Below are positions 1 through 7,515 of a stretch of DNA of 64,000 nt, piece after piece. A program made the position numbers and the translations under genes. Origin of the DNA: Spirosoma pollinicola. Lineage in GTDB: Bacteria; Bacteroidota; Bacteroidia; Cytophagales; Spirosomataceae. Positions within the stretch are counted from its first letter, which is position 1. Every line of letters begins with the position of its first letter. Under the pieces are notes generated by a model that worked only from the letters and a program-made list of their open reading frames with translations, searched no databases and was not told the DNA's origin. Location of the stretch: assembly GCF_002831565.1 (NCBI RefSeq), contig NZ_CP025096.1, positions 5,633,014 through 5,697,013 on the forward strand. The letters are read 5' to 3'.

Positions 1-869
1 ATGACCGGACGCCCACCGATAAAATCGTGGAGAGGGCACAGGACGCCGACATTATTTTTACCAACAAAACACCGCTGGACGAGGCAACGCTCAACCAATT
101 ACCCAACCTGAAATTCATCAGCGTACTGGCTACTGGTTTTAACATTGTCGATATTACCGTCGCGAAAAAAAACGGGGTTGTCGTGAGCAATGTGCCCGGC
201 TATGGCACACCGTCCGTCGTTCAGTTGACGTTTGCGTTGTTGCTCGAATTGACCCTGCATGTGCAGCGGCACAGCGATTCGGTGCGGGATGGCAAGTGGG
301 CACGCTCGGTAGATTTCAGTTTCTGGGATTATCCGCTCATCGAACTGGCGGGCAAAACGATGGGTATCATCGGGTTTGGGAGTATCGGCGAGAAAGTGGC
401 CGATGTGGCCACGGCCTTCGGCATGAAAATTATCGGCTCGAAACGGAATCGCACCGATCAATCGCACCGGACGAATTTTAAGTGGGCGGAGATACCTGAA
501 CTGTTGACGGAGTCGGATGTGGTGAGTATCCACACCCCGCTGGTTCCCGAAACGCAGGGCCTAATCAACAAAGAAAATCTGGCGTTGATGAAGCCCTCAG
601 CCTTTCTGTTAAATACCTCACGAGGTCCGATTATTGTGGATCAGGATCTGGCCGATGCCCTGAACAACGGCGTCATCGCCGGGGCAGGTATCGACGTATT
701 ATCGAAGGAACCACCCTTGCCCGATAACCCGCTGTTCAAGGCTAAAAACTGCCTGATCACCCCACACATTGCCTGGGCAACCACCGAAGCCCGCGCCCGG
801 CTTATGGCCATCACGGTCGAGAATCTGGCCGCGTTTCTGAACGGAAAGCCGATGAATGTGGTGAATTAA
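1..869 (+). CDS. D-2-hydroxyacid dehydrogenase, 5' end cut by window
   Basis: NAD(P)-dependent reduction of a 2-keto acid or oxidation of a D-2-hydroxyacid in the cytoplasm. The frame is open from base 3, so the true start lies upstream of the window. Seen: a Rossmann motif GIIGFGSIG near bases 366-390, the substrate-binding Arg in NTSRGP near 612-630, the catalytic Glu region GIDVLSKEPP near 690-715, and the catalytic His in ITPHIAW near 758-780. These are the hallmarks of the glycerate/hydroxypyruvate reductase branch of the family. The exact substrate cannot be read from the sequence. A long inverted repeat follows about 10 bases after the stop. Confidence 0.9.
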   Translation, partial: DRTPTDKIVERAQDADIIFTNKTPLDEATLNQLPNLKFISVLATGFNIVDITVAKKNGVVVSNVPGYGTPSVVQLTFALLLELTLHVQRHSDSVRDGKWARSVDFSFWDYPLIELAGKTMGIIGFGSIGEKVADVATAFGMKIIGSKRNRTDQSHRTNFKWAEIPELLTESDVVSIHTPLVPETQGLINKENLALMKPSAFLLNTSRGPIIVDQDLADALNNGVIAGAGIDVLSKEPPLPDNPLFKAKNCLITPHIAWATTEARARLMAITVENLAAFLNGKPMNVVN

Positions 870-878
870 TAACGGGCG

Positions 879-960
879 TATTTTGTCATCCCGACGCAAG
901 GAGGGATCTTGAGTTAAGTCAATCATCAAGATCCCTCCTTGCGTCGGGATGACAAAAATA
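879..960. repeat. Intergenic inverted repeat, 32-bp perfect core
   Basis: Arms at 881-912 and 926-957 are exact reverse complements, with a 13-base loop. The arms contain GTCATCCCGACG and GGAGGGATCTT, a wording reminiscent of REP/REPIN-like palindromes. It could act as a terminator for the dehydrogenase gene. Its right arm overlaps a candidate promoter for the next gene. Confidence 0.9.
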
Positions 961-966
961 CATTTG
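939..966 (+). promoter_or_regulatory. Candidate Bacteroidetes-type promoter
   Basis: TTG at 939-941 and TACATTTG at 959-966 are separated by 17 bases, matching the -33 TTTG / -7 TAnnTTTG pattern of the Bacteroidetes primary sigma factor. It sits 36 bases before the ATG at 1003. The -33 part lies within the right arm of the preceding inverted repeat. Confidence 0.45.
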
Positions 967-1002
967 TAGTAAACTATGATTCGTATTCTTCTATCCTCCT
1001 AT

Positions 1003-3027
1003 ATGCGCACTCGTTTACTCTTTTCGCTTATTCTCCTGATCGGCTTCTCCTACCCAACGCTGGCGCGCATCATTCGTATTGAGATCACCAGTGTTCAGTC
1101 GCCCACGTTTGAGGGGAAAATATTCGGACGGATCGGGGCCTATGAAAAACTTCGAGGGAAAGCTTACGGTGAACTTGACCCGAACAGTTCACAAAATTTA
1201 CTCATTCCGGATATTCAACTGGCTCCCCGTAATGCGAAAGGCATGGTCGAATACGCTATGGATATTTACATTCTTAAGCCCATTAACCTTGCCATTGGCA
1301 ACCACAAACTCTTTCTGGAAATCAACAACCGGGGCGGAAAACTCTTTGGCGGGTTCAACAAAAGCAATGGCGGCAATGACCCTACTACGGCCGCCCAGGC
1401 TGGCGAAGGCTTCCTGATGAACATGGGCTATACCCTTGCCTGGAACGGTTGGGATTGTTCAGCAGCCCCATCCAATAATAACCTGACTATTACCGTTCCC
1501 ATAGCCCGAAACGCCGATGGTTCATCTATTACCGGTCCATCGTACGAATACATCTCCTTTGATAATGCCACGTCACTAACTTACTCGCTCGCTTACCCGA
1601 CCGCTACAATGGACCAATCGAAAGCGACGCTTACCGTGCGCGACCGGTTAGGGGATACTCCTTCACGTGTTTCGTCAGAGGGCTGGGAATATGCCAGCGA
1701 CAAAACCATTCGGCTGATACCAGCCGGAACGCCCTTCCGGCAAAGTGCCATTTATGAATTTACCTACACAGCCAAAGACCCCGTTGTGGCCGGGATAGGA
1801 TTTGCGGCCACCCGCGATTTCGTCTCGTTTCTGCGGTATGCCAAAGCGGATGATTTCGGTAATGCGAACCCACTGGCGGGTGATATTCGCTACACGTTTT
1901 CGTATTCACTTTCGCAACCTGCCCGCTATGTCAATGATTTTCAGACGCTGGGCTTTAATACCGATGAGCAAAATCGGCGGGTGCTGGACGGCATCGAAAA
2001 CTGGCTCGGCGGGGCAAGTAGCATCGCCCTCAACTACCGCTTTTCGCAACCTTCACGGACTGAGCGTAACCGGCAAAATCATCTGTATCCCGAAGGCGTT
2101 TTCCCATTTGCGTATCCTATCATGACCGATCCACTTTCGGGCAAAACCGCCGGTCGGCTGGCCCGATGCACTGCCAGCAACACCTGCCCGAAGGTATTCG
2201 AGATCAACTCGTCAAACGAATATTGGGTAAAAGCCGCTTCACTCCTTCATACGGATAGCCGGGGCAATGACCTGCCCGACCCCGACAATGTCCGCTTTTA
2301 TTTGATTTCGGGAGCGCAACATGGCACAGGAAACGAAACCAGCCGGGGTACTTGTCAGCAGTTCCAGAACTCAACCAACGGCGAATCAGCTTTGCGGGCA
2401 CTTTTCATCGCTCTTGATGACTGGGTTACGAAGGGTATTGCGCCACCAGCTAGTAAAGTCCCCCGAAAATCAGATGGAACAGCTGTCATCGCCCTCCCGC
2501 AACCGGGCTCTCAAACGGGGGTAGTGCCACAGGCCGCTCTCGGCTGGCCAACCATTCCGGGCGTAACCTATACGGGACTTATCACCACTCGTTACCTCCT
2601 CAACTTCGGGCCTTCCCTCGATCAGGGAATTTTAACGACTTTCCCAACCAGTGTAGCCAATCGGCCTAGCTACGTCAATTTTGTTTCTAAAGTTGACAAA
2701 GACGGGAATGAAATCGCCGGGATTCGCTTACCGCCCGTTGCCGTTCCCATTGCCACCACAACCGGCTGGGCGCTACGCCGGGCAGAATACGGCGAAAATG
2801 ACGGTTGCGAAGGCGCGGGGCAGAATATTCCATTTAAGGCGACTAAAGCCGAACGACTATTGGCAAACGACCCGCGATTGTCTTTGCAGGAGCGTTACCA
2901 GACGCATGAAGGGTACGTAGATGCCGTCCGTAAGTCGGTGCATATGCTGATTGACCAACGATTTATCCTGGATGAAGACGGTCAGCAGTATATCAAAGCG
3001 GCTCAGGCAAGTAGTGTCTTGCGGTAG
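1003..3027 (+). CDS. Secreted alpha/beta hydrolase domain protein (PF20091-like)
   Basis: Predicted exported hydrolase of about 674 residues. An upstream in-frame ATG at 976 exists, but the ATG at 1003 gives a clean signal peptide (MRTRLLFSLILLIGF, cleaved after TLA). The body resembles the large 'alpha/beta hydrolase domain-containing' proteins of PF20091: an N-terminal beta-rich part (EITSVQSPTFEGKIFG), an NRGGK segment, FVSFLRYAK in the middle, an ISGAQHGTG segment and a C-terminal YVDAVRKS helix. I did not find a convincing GxSxG elbow, so the catalytic residues are unassigned and the substrate is unknown. It stands alone on the plus strand. Confidence 0.75.
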   Translation: MRTRLLFSLILLIGFSYPTLARIIRIEITSVQSPTFEGKIFGRIGAYEKLRGKAYGELDPNSSQNLLIPDIQLAPRNAKGMVEYAMDIYILKPINLAIGNHKLFLEINNRGGKLFGGFNKSNGGNDPTTAAQAGEGFLMNMGYTLAWNGWDCSAAPSNNNLTITVPIARNADGSSITGPSYEYISFDNATSLTYSLAYPTATMDQSKATLTVRDRLGDTPSRVSSEGWEYASDKTIRLIPAGTPFRQSAIYEFTYTAKDPVVAGIGFAATRDFVSFLRYAKADDFGNANPLAGDIRYTFSYSLSQPARYVNDFQTLGFNTDEQNRRVLDGIENWLGGASSIALNYRFSQPSRTERNRQNHLYPEGVFPFAYPIMTDPLSGKTAGRLARCTASNTCPKVFEINSSNEYWVKAASLLHTDSRGNDLPDPDNVRFYLISGAQHGTGNETSRGTCQQFQNSTNGESALRALFIALDDWVTKGIAPPASKVPRKSDGTAVIALPQPGSQTGVVPQAALGWPTIPGVTYTGLITTRYLLNFGPSLDQGILTTFPTSVANRPSYVNFVSKVDKDGNEIAGIRLPPVAVPIATTTGWALRRAEYGENDGCEGAGQNIPFKATKAERLLANDPRLSLQERYQTHEGYVDAVRKSVHMLIDQRFILDEDGQQYIKAAQASSVLR

Positions 3028-3106
3028 TCATACTGTCCACTCGCTAAATATAATCACGTCGGACAGCCTCTCTGCTTCGTTCGTAGTTCTGTATTTGTAT
3101 TACGTT

Positions 3107-3442
3107 ATGAAGAAGGATATGAAAACGCAGATAATAGTAAGTTTAGTAATGCTGGCGTTGGCCTTTAATGCTCAGGCGCAAACGACTACGAGCAAGCCAG
3201 TTCAAACGAGTACCCCTAAATCAGCCAGAGCGACAACGACAACCCTAATTATTGACAGTGCCTCGAATGCCGGTGCGACAAATGACGGTGCCAGCGGGCA
3301 GAGCGGTCGACCAGTCGCAATTCCATCGAGTTCAACAAGTCAGGGAGTGTCCACTCGGGGAGCATCCACTCCGGGAGCACCCACTCAGCGTCAAAGCAAC
3401 AGTACCCGCAAAGTTAAGCAACGTACGCGCAGCAACAGTTAA
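3107..3442 (+). CDS. Small secreted Ser/Thr-rich protein, unknown function
   Basis: Unrecognised protein of 111 residues. The start at 3107 was chosen because it gives a signal peptide (MKKDMKTQIIVSLVMLALAFNAQAQ); the longer open frame upstream overlaps the previous gene. The mature part is low complexity, rich in Ser, Thr, Gly and Pro, and turns basic at the end (RKVKQRTRSNS). It resembles the small periplasmic or extracellular proteins common in Cytophagales. A similar secreted Thr/Lys-rich protein is encoded at 61483-61830. It is convergent with the rhodanese gene, with only 16 bases between stops. Confidence 0.65.
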   Translation: MKKDMKTQIIVSLVMLALAFNAQAQTTTSKPVQTSTPKSARATTTTLIIDSASNAGATNDGASGQSGRPVAIPSSSTSQGVSTRGASTPGAPTQRQSNSTRKVKQRTRSNS

Positions 3443-3458
3443 CGCTTCCAAAGCGGAG

Positions 3459-4013
3459 TTACTTTACCAACAGGCTTTTCCCCATTGGCAGTTGCCCTAC
3501 GGAGTCAGTCCAGATGGACATGCCACCGGTCATATTTTTGACATTCGTAAAGCCGTTTTCGGTCAGGATGTGGCTGGCCCGTGGGCTACGATGGCTGTGT
3601 GAGCAGTACACGATGATCTCCTTGTTTTTCGCGTTTTTCAATTCAGCCAACCGGCTTTCCAATTGCTGAACCGGAATATTAACGGCGTTTCTCAAGTGTC
3701 CAAAATTATCATGCGCCCTCCCCGAAAACTCTTCGGGGGTGCGTACGTCCAGCAAGAGTACATCCGGGCGAGTGGCAACGGTCTGACAAAGTTCGGCGGG
3801 ACTGATATTCTTAAAAACAACGCTCTTTTTAAGCACCAGCCGCATGCCGCAATGCGCACACGTACCCGGTCCATCAACGATAGCATGATCACAATTTGCT
3901 CCGCAGGGCAGGCAGACATATTGTTCGGCAACCGGTTTGGTTTTTGCTGTCTGCCCATAAATCGGTCTGGTTAGAACCGACAGAAATACGAGCAGAAGTA
4001 GTAGCAGTTTCAT
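3459..4013 (-). CDS. Exported metal-binding domain plus rhodanese fusion
   Basis: Protein of 184 residues from the ATG at 4013; the upstream ATG at 4049 would bury the signal peptide. Order: signal peptide (residues 1-20), a Cys-rich segment with C34, C37, C41, C52 and C55 ending in GTCAHCGMRLV, then a rhodanese domain with LLLDVRTPEEF near 86-96 and the active-site loop YCSHSHRSP, Cys137. The Cys-rich part resembles the heavy-metal-binding domain (PF19335), whose usual form ends in PGxCPxCGMxL. Rhodaneses transfer sulfane sulfur through the loop Cys. Periplasmic metal or sulfur handling is inference. Confidence 0.8.
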   Translation of the reverse strand: MKLLLLLLVFLSVLTRPIYGQTAKTKPVAEQYVCLPCGANCDHAIVDGPGTCAHCGMRLVLKKSVVFKNISPAELCQTVATRPDVLLLDVRTPEEFSGRAHDNFGHLRNAVNIPVQQLESRLAELKNAKNKEIIVYCSHSHRSPRASHILTENGFTNVKNMTGGMSIWTDSVGQLPMGKSLLVK

Positions 4014-4105
4014 TGGCTGGCGTTTTTTCACAAAACTACCAACGTGCAAGATTTCGCTGTATTAATTATGACGGGTGGTAACTGCCAGCTATGTATGTTA
4101 AGATA

Positions 4106-4957
4106 CTATAAGTCAGAATTATATGTTTCCCGCAAATGCCTCTCAATAACATCGACCACCAATCGGTTTGCCTGCTCAGCAGTTAAGACATAACGTATGG
4201 CAAGTGCCTGTGTCAACGATTGCCGCAGAAGTCTTATGCCGTAGGCCCCTTTATGATCAAATAATGTTGTATTCTTCGTCATCAACTCATCGTACGTAAG
4301 AAAATCAAAATGAGTTTGACGTTCAGGAGTGGATTCATCAAGCGCAGTTTGTCCCGTAAATATGGATTCATACCACTGTTTAGCTATGCAGACAAATTCA
4401 CTCCGAAAGCTGGGGTGCTCATAGACTTGCTCCACCAACTCCCTGTGCCGGGTTAAGATTCCCCGCGCGATCTCGCTATTCGACAAGTCCCGAAACCGCC
4501 AATCAGTTGGAGTTTCCTGCTCCCGCGAAAAACTGGGTCGGTAGTCTATTTTGAAGTTAGTTCGAGTACTTTGCTCAGTATCTGTATGCTGACCAAACCG
4601 CCGTTGGTAGTCTATTTTGAACAGATACAGCAGCAACTCGTAGGCTTTACCTAATTCACCTCCGGGTGGATTTGCTGATTCAGGTACACAGACTATGCCC
4701 TTGAAGCCAGTTGCCAGCGAACGGAGGTGTAAGTACTCGTACATAGCATCCGTAGCGCTCAGCGAGCAATTAGCCAATGCCTGCTCAATATCGGCGTCAA
4801 CAAGTTTGGCATCCCATACCTGAAAATAAAGATCAACAAACCGTTTCCTTTGCTGATCCTTCTCCAGTTGACCGAATTGTTCCAGCATATCAGCAACCGA
4901 ATAGACTCCCTGCCCAAACTGGCAGATTACGATTTCCTCTTCTAAGTTCATTGGCAT
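4106..4957 (-). CDS. Uncharacterised 283-residue protein (possible DUF5958-like N-terminus)
   Basis: No signal peptide or membrane segment is visible, so it is probably cytoplasmic. The N-terminus (EEEIVICQFGQGVYSVADMLEQF, followed by a long helical stretch) reminds me of the small Bacteroidetes family DUF5958, but I am not sure. Mid-protein there is a short internal duplication: FKIDYQRRF and FKIDYRPSF, about 21 residues apart, separated by a polar linker. The start could be codon 1 (4957) or codon 3 (4951). It stands alone on the minus strand. No function is proposed. Confidence 0.6.
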   Translation of the reverse strand: MPMNLEEEIVICQFGQGVYSVADMLEQFGQLEKDQQRKRFVDLYFQVWDAKLVDADIEQALANCSLSATDAMYEYLHLRSLATGFKGIVCVPESANPPGGELGKAYELLLYLFKIDYQRRFGQHTDTEQSTRTNFKIDYRPSFSREQETPTDWRFRDLSNSEIARGILTRHRELVEQVYEHPSFRSEFVCIAKQWYESIFTGQTALDESTPERQTHFDFLTYDELMTKNTTLFDHKGAYGIRLLRQSLTQALAIRYVLTAEQANRLVVDVIERHLRETYNSDL

Positions 4958-5109
4958 GGTCGTATGCGTTTGCTTACAATAACCTAACGAGATAGCCTCC
5001 CAATCGTCTGTATACCAGGCAAAACCACGAGCAGGAAAAGCTCGTCTAATTTACGATTCTTTTACAAAGATTTAGTCTATTCAAACTATAGAATGACGGA
5101 TCGGTTTCG

Positions 5110-7275
5110 TCATTTTGATACGTTCGTGGTCATGAACCGCCACGTTACATTCCCGACGGTATTGGGCTTGCCTTGTTCCGGCTTTGAGATTGTGCCCTTC
5201 CATTGCCCGCTTTTTTGTTTCTCCACATTAATTGTCCGCCAGGAATACTGCCCTTTCTCGTAATTGAAGGTTTCGCCGTCGTCGTCATAGAGTTTATATT
5301 GACCCGGTTTTTCGCCGTAATGCCGAATGTCGAGGTCGACTTTCTGATCGGGTTTTGGCGCGTGGAGCAGGGATGGCATCATCGGAATGATACCACCATC
5401 TTTCACAAAAACAGGAATTTTGTCCAGCCCCGGCGTCACCGTGATTAACTCCCCATCGCCCGCAAACTGGCCGGTGTAAAAGTCATACCATTTCCCTTTT
5501 GGCAGGATAACGGTACGCGATTTCTGCCCCGTAAACAAAGGGGCAACCAGCAAATACTCCCCTGCCATGTATTGATCTTTCACTTCTTTTCTGACAGCTT
5601 CGGCATAGGGATTTTCTTCGAGGCTGGCGGTGAGCACTTCTTTTCGGTCAGCTACCTGAAAACCAGCTTCCAGATTCATCGCCCGAAAGGGTGGCGTACC
5701 GTCGAAATGGTAGTTGGCAAAGGCCGTGTACCAGTACGGCATCATCTGCATACGTAATTGCGCCATTGCCTTAACTTGCTCGGCCACGTCGGGAAACGAC
5801 CAGGGTTTTGTGCTGCTCGACCAGGCATTGATCATAGCCATCGGCGAAAAACAGACCGTCTGAAACCGACGCAGCCATTCTTCACTCGTTTTAGACGCCC
5901 GCACTTCGGGCGTCCAGAGAACACCCGCAAAACCACTGTTCACCAACGCCGTAATGAAGTCTTCGTGGCTATAATTATCGTTGTAAATGACATAGGGAAG
6001 TGACGACCCACCGGCATTCGATGCCCGTACCAGTCCATAGGTCCGCTGATTCCGTTTCCGAAATAGATCGGTGCTTTGCTTTTGAACCAGCAGGCCATAC
6101 GTTTGCCGCATCTGTTCGGCGCTTCTCCCCGACGGAAACGTAGCGACATCGGGCCAGAGGTAATAGTCGTAGCCATCTACTTCATCAATCTTGTAGCCAC
6201 CAACGCCGATGTTCACATGGTCACTGGCAAATTTACCCCAGAGGATTTCCCGTGCCTGCGGCATGGTCAGGTCGGGTACCGCCCCTACCCAAACGGTATG
6301 CGAACCTGTAAACGGGGCAATTTTCGGGTAAATGGACGCTTCGGGCGACACGAACAGGTTTGTCCAGAGGTTCATCCGAACGCCCTTATTCAGCATCGTT
6401 TTGATAAAGGCTTCCGGTTGTGGAAAGCGGGTTTTATCCCATTCAAAGGTGCAGGGATACGACTTGCTTTGCCAGCCCGGCTCCAGCCCGATGAAATCCA
6501 GTGGGTACTTTTTGTCTTCAAACGCCTGCGCTTCCTTCTCAACATCTGCGGCAGAAAACAGCCGGTTAACGCGTTGCGTAAAGCCCAGTCCCCAGCGTGG
6601 CGGCAGGCAACCGCCCCCATTGAACAGGTTAAACCGGCGAACTGCGTCCATCGTCGTTGGCCCACCAAATACATACAACTCAACGCCCTCAGCGGGCACC
6701 AGCATCTCAACGGCATCGGAGTAAGGCCGGGCGCTCCAGTTTTTATCTGTGTTACGATCCTGTACTTCGGGCGGGTTTTTACTGTCTTTCCGTACCGCCG
6801 AACCGGCATACACATTAATGTATCGGGCTGAGTTAACAAATACGCCATAGCCCTTCGACGACACATAAAACGGCAACGGCGCATGGGTACGACCATCGTC
6901 TTTAGTACCGTAGTGGTCGACATGGAGTTGCATAATCCGCCCGCGCTGATGCACCGTCTGGAAGTTCAAACCGAACCCGAAAATCTGTTCGGTCCGGTCG
7001 AGTGGAAAGCGCAGGTAGGTTTTACCGCCTTCCACCCGAAGCGAAATATCGGATTTGTCTAACGGGAAAGCAGTTGTACCAAGTCGCGTCAGGGCAGCCA
7101 GATCAGGGCTCGATTCGGCCGCAATCAGCAGGTTATAAGCTTCGGGTTTCCCCACCGATATTTTCCAGACACCGGGAGCCGTTTCAGTCCAGGATTGTGC
7201 CTGACTGGGCAGGGTTACGGTGAGGCAAGAAACCAGTAAAGTCCAGCTTACTAACTTGTAAATTGTCTGCTTCAT
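5110..7275 (-). CDS. Secreted glycoside hydrolase family 31
   Basis: Retaining alpha-glycosidase (alpha-glucosidase or alpha-xylosidase type) of 721 residues with a signal peptide (residues 1-27, ending SQAQS). Seen: the N-terminal beta domain with FGFGLNFQ near 99-106, the barrel start PPRWGLGF near 225-232, the probable nucleophile Asp364 in GGYKIDEVDGYD, and a C-terminal DUF5110-like segment with YDDDGETFNYEKG. The length is normal for the family. It is followed on the same strand by the PHP-like gene upstream at 7516-9597, but a large inverted repeat separates them. Neighbouring GH78-like and GH127 genes suggest plant-type glycan use; the exact linkage is not readable. Confidence 0.9.
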   Translation of the reverse strand: MKQTIYKLVSWTLLVSCLTVTLPSQAQSWTETAPGVWKISVGKPEAYNLLIAAESSPDLAALTRLGTTAFPLDKSDISLRVEGGKTYLRFPLDRTEQIFGFGLNFQTVHQRGRIMQLHVDHYGTKDDGRTHAPLPFYVSSKGYGVFVNSARYINVYAGSAVRKDSKNPPEVQDRNTDKNWSARPYSDAVEMLVPAEGVELYVFGGPTTMDAVRRFNLFNGGGCLPPRWGLGFTQRVNRLFSAADVEKEAQAFEDKKYPLDFIGLEPGWQSKSYPCTFEWDKTRFPQPEAFIKTMLNKGVRMNLWTNLFVSPEASIYPKIAPFTGSHTVWVGAVPDLTMPQAREILWGKFASDHVNIGVGGYKIDEVDGYDYYLWPDVATFPSGRSAEQMRQTYGLLVQKQSTDLFRKRNQRTYGLVRASNAGGSSLPYVIYNDNYSHEDFITALVNSGFAGVLWTPEVRASKTSEEWLRRFQTVCFSPMAMINAWSSSTKPWSFPDVAEQVKAMAQLRMQMMPYWYTAFANYHFDGTPPFRAMNLEAGFQVADRKEVLTASLEENPYAEAVRKEVKDQYMAGEYLLVAPLFTGQKSRTVILPKGKWYDFYTGQFAGDGELITVTPGLDKIPVFVKDGGIIPMMPSLLHAPKPDQKVDLDIRHYGEKPGQYKLYDDDGETFNYEKGQYSWRTINVEKQKSGQWKGTISKPEQGKPNTVGNVTWRFMTTNVSK

Positions 7276-7320
7276 GCGACGTTGTGTTCTGGTTCTGATT
7301 ATAAATATATTTTACTACTC

Positions 7321-7482
7321 CATCTTACCACCCCCAACCCCCTCCTAAAACAGGAGGGGGCTATGCCGAAGGGTATTCTATTATCGGTTTTATCTGTATA
7401 AAGAAGGGACCAAGACAAGAACAAGAGTACCCTTTTTTAAAGCCCACTCCTGTTTTAGGAGGGGGTTGGGGGTGGTAAGATG
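7321..7482. repeat. Intergenic inverted repeat, family with CCTCCTAAAACAGGAGG core
   Basis: Arms at 7321-7360 and 7443-7482 are nearly perfect reverse complements of about 38-40 bases. Each arm also folds on itself (CCCCCTCCTAAAACAGGAGGGGG type), so three nested hairpins are possible. The spacer starts with a GCCGAAGGGTATTC word that recurs in the element at 12967-13151, which shows that the two copies are related. Confidence 0.9.
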
Positions 7483-7515
7483 GGGTGGTAAAACGGCGGT
7501 TGGGGGTAGCAGTAA

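Noticed and set aside
879..960. CRISPR array or tRNA in the intergenic repeats
   Set aside because: The repeats are single inverted pairs, not direct repeats with regular spacers, and no cloverleaf with T-loop GGTTCGA was found at any of the gaps.
976..1002. Upstream ATG for the secreted hydrolase
   Set aside because: It would add nine residues before a complete signal peptide and lies close to the candidate transcription start.
6076..6831. Plus-strand open frame of 251 codons
   Set aside because: It lies opposite the clear GH31 gene, has no recognisable content, and long antisense frames are expected in such GC-balanced coding sequence.
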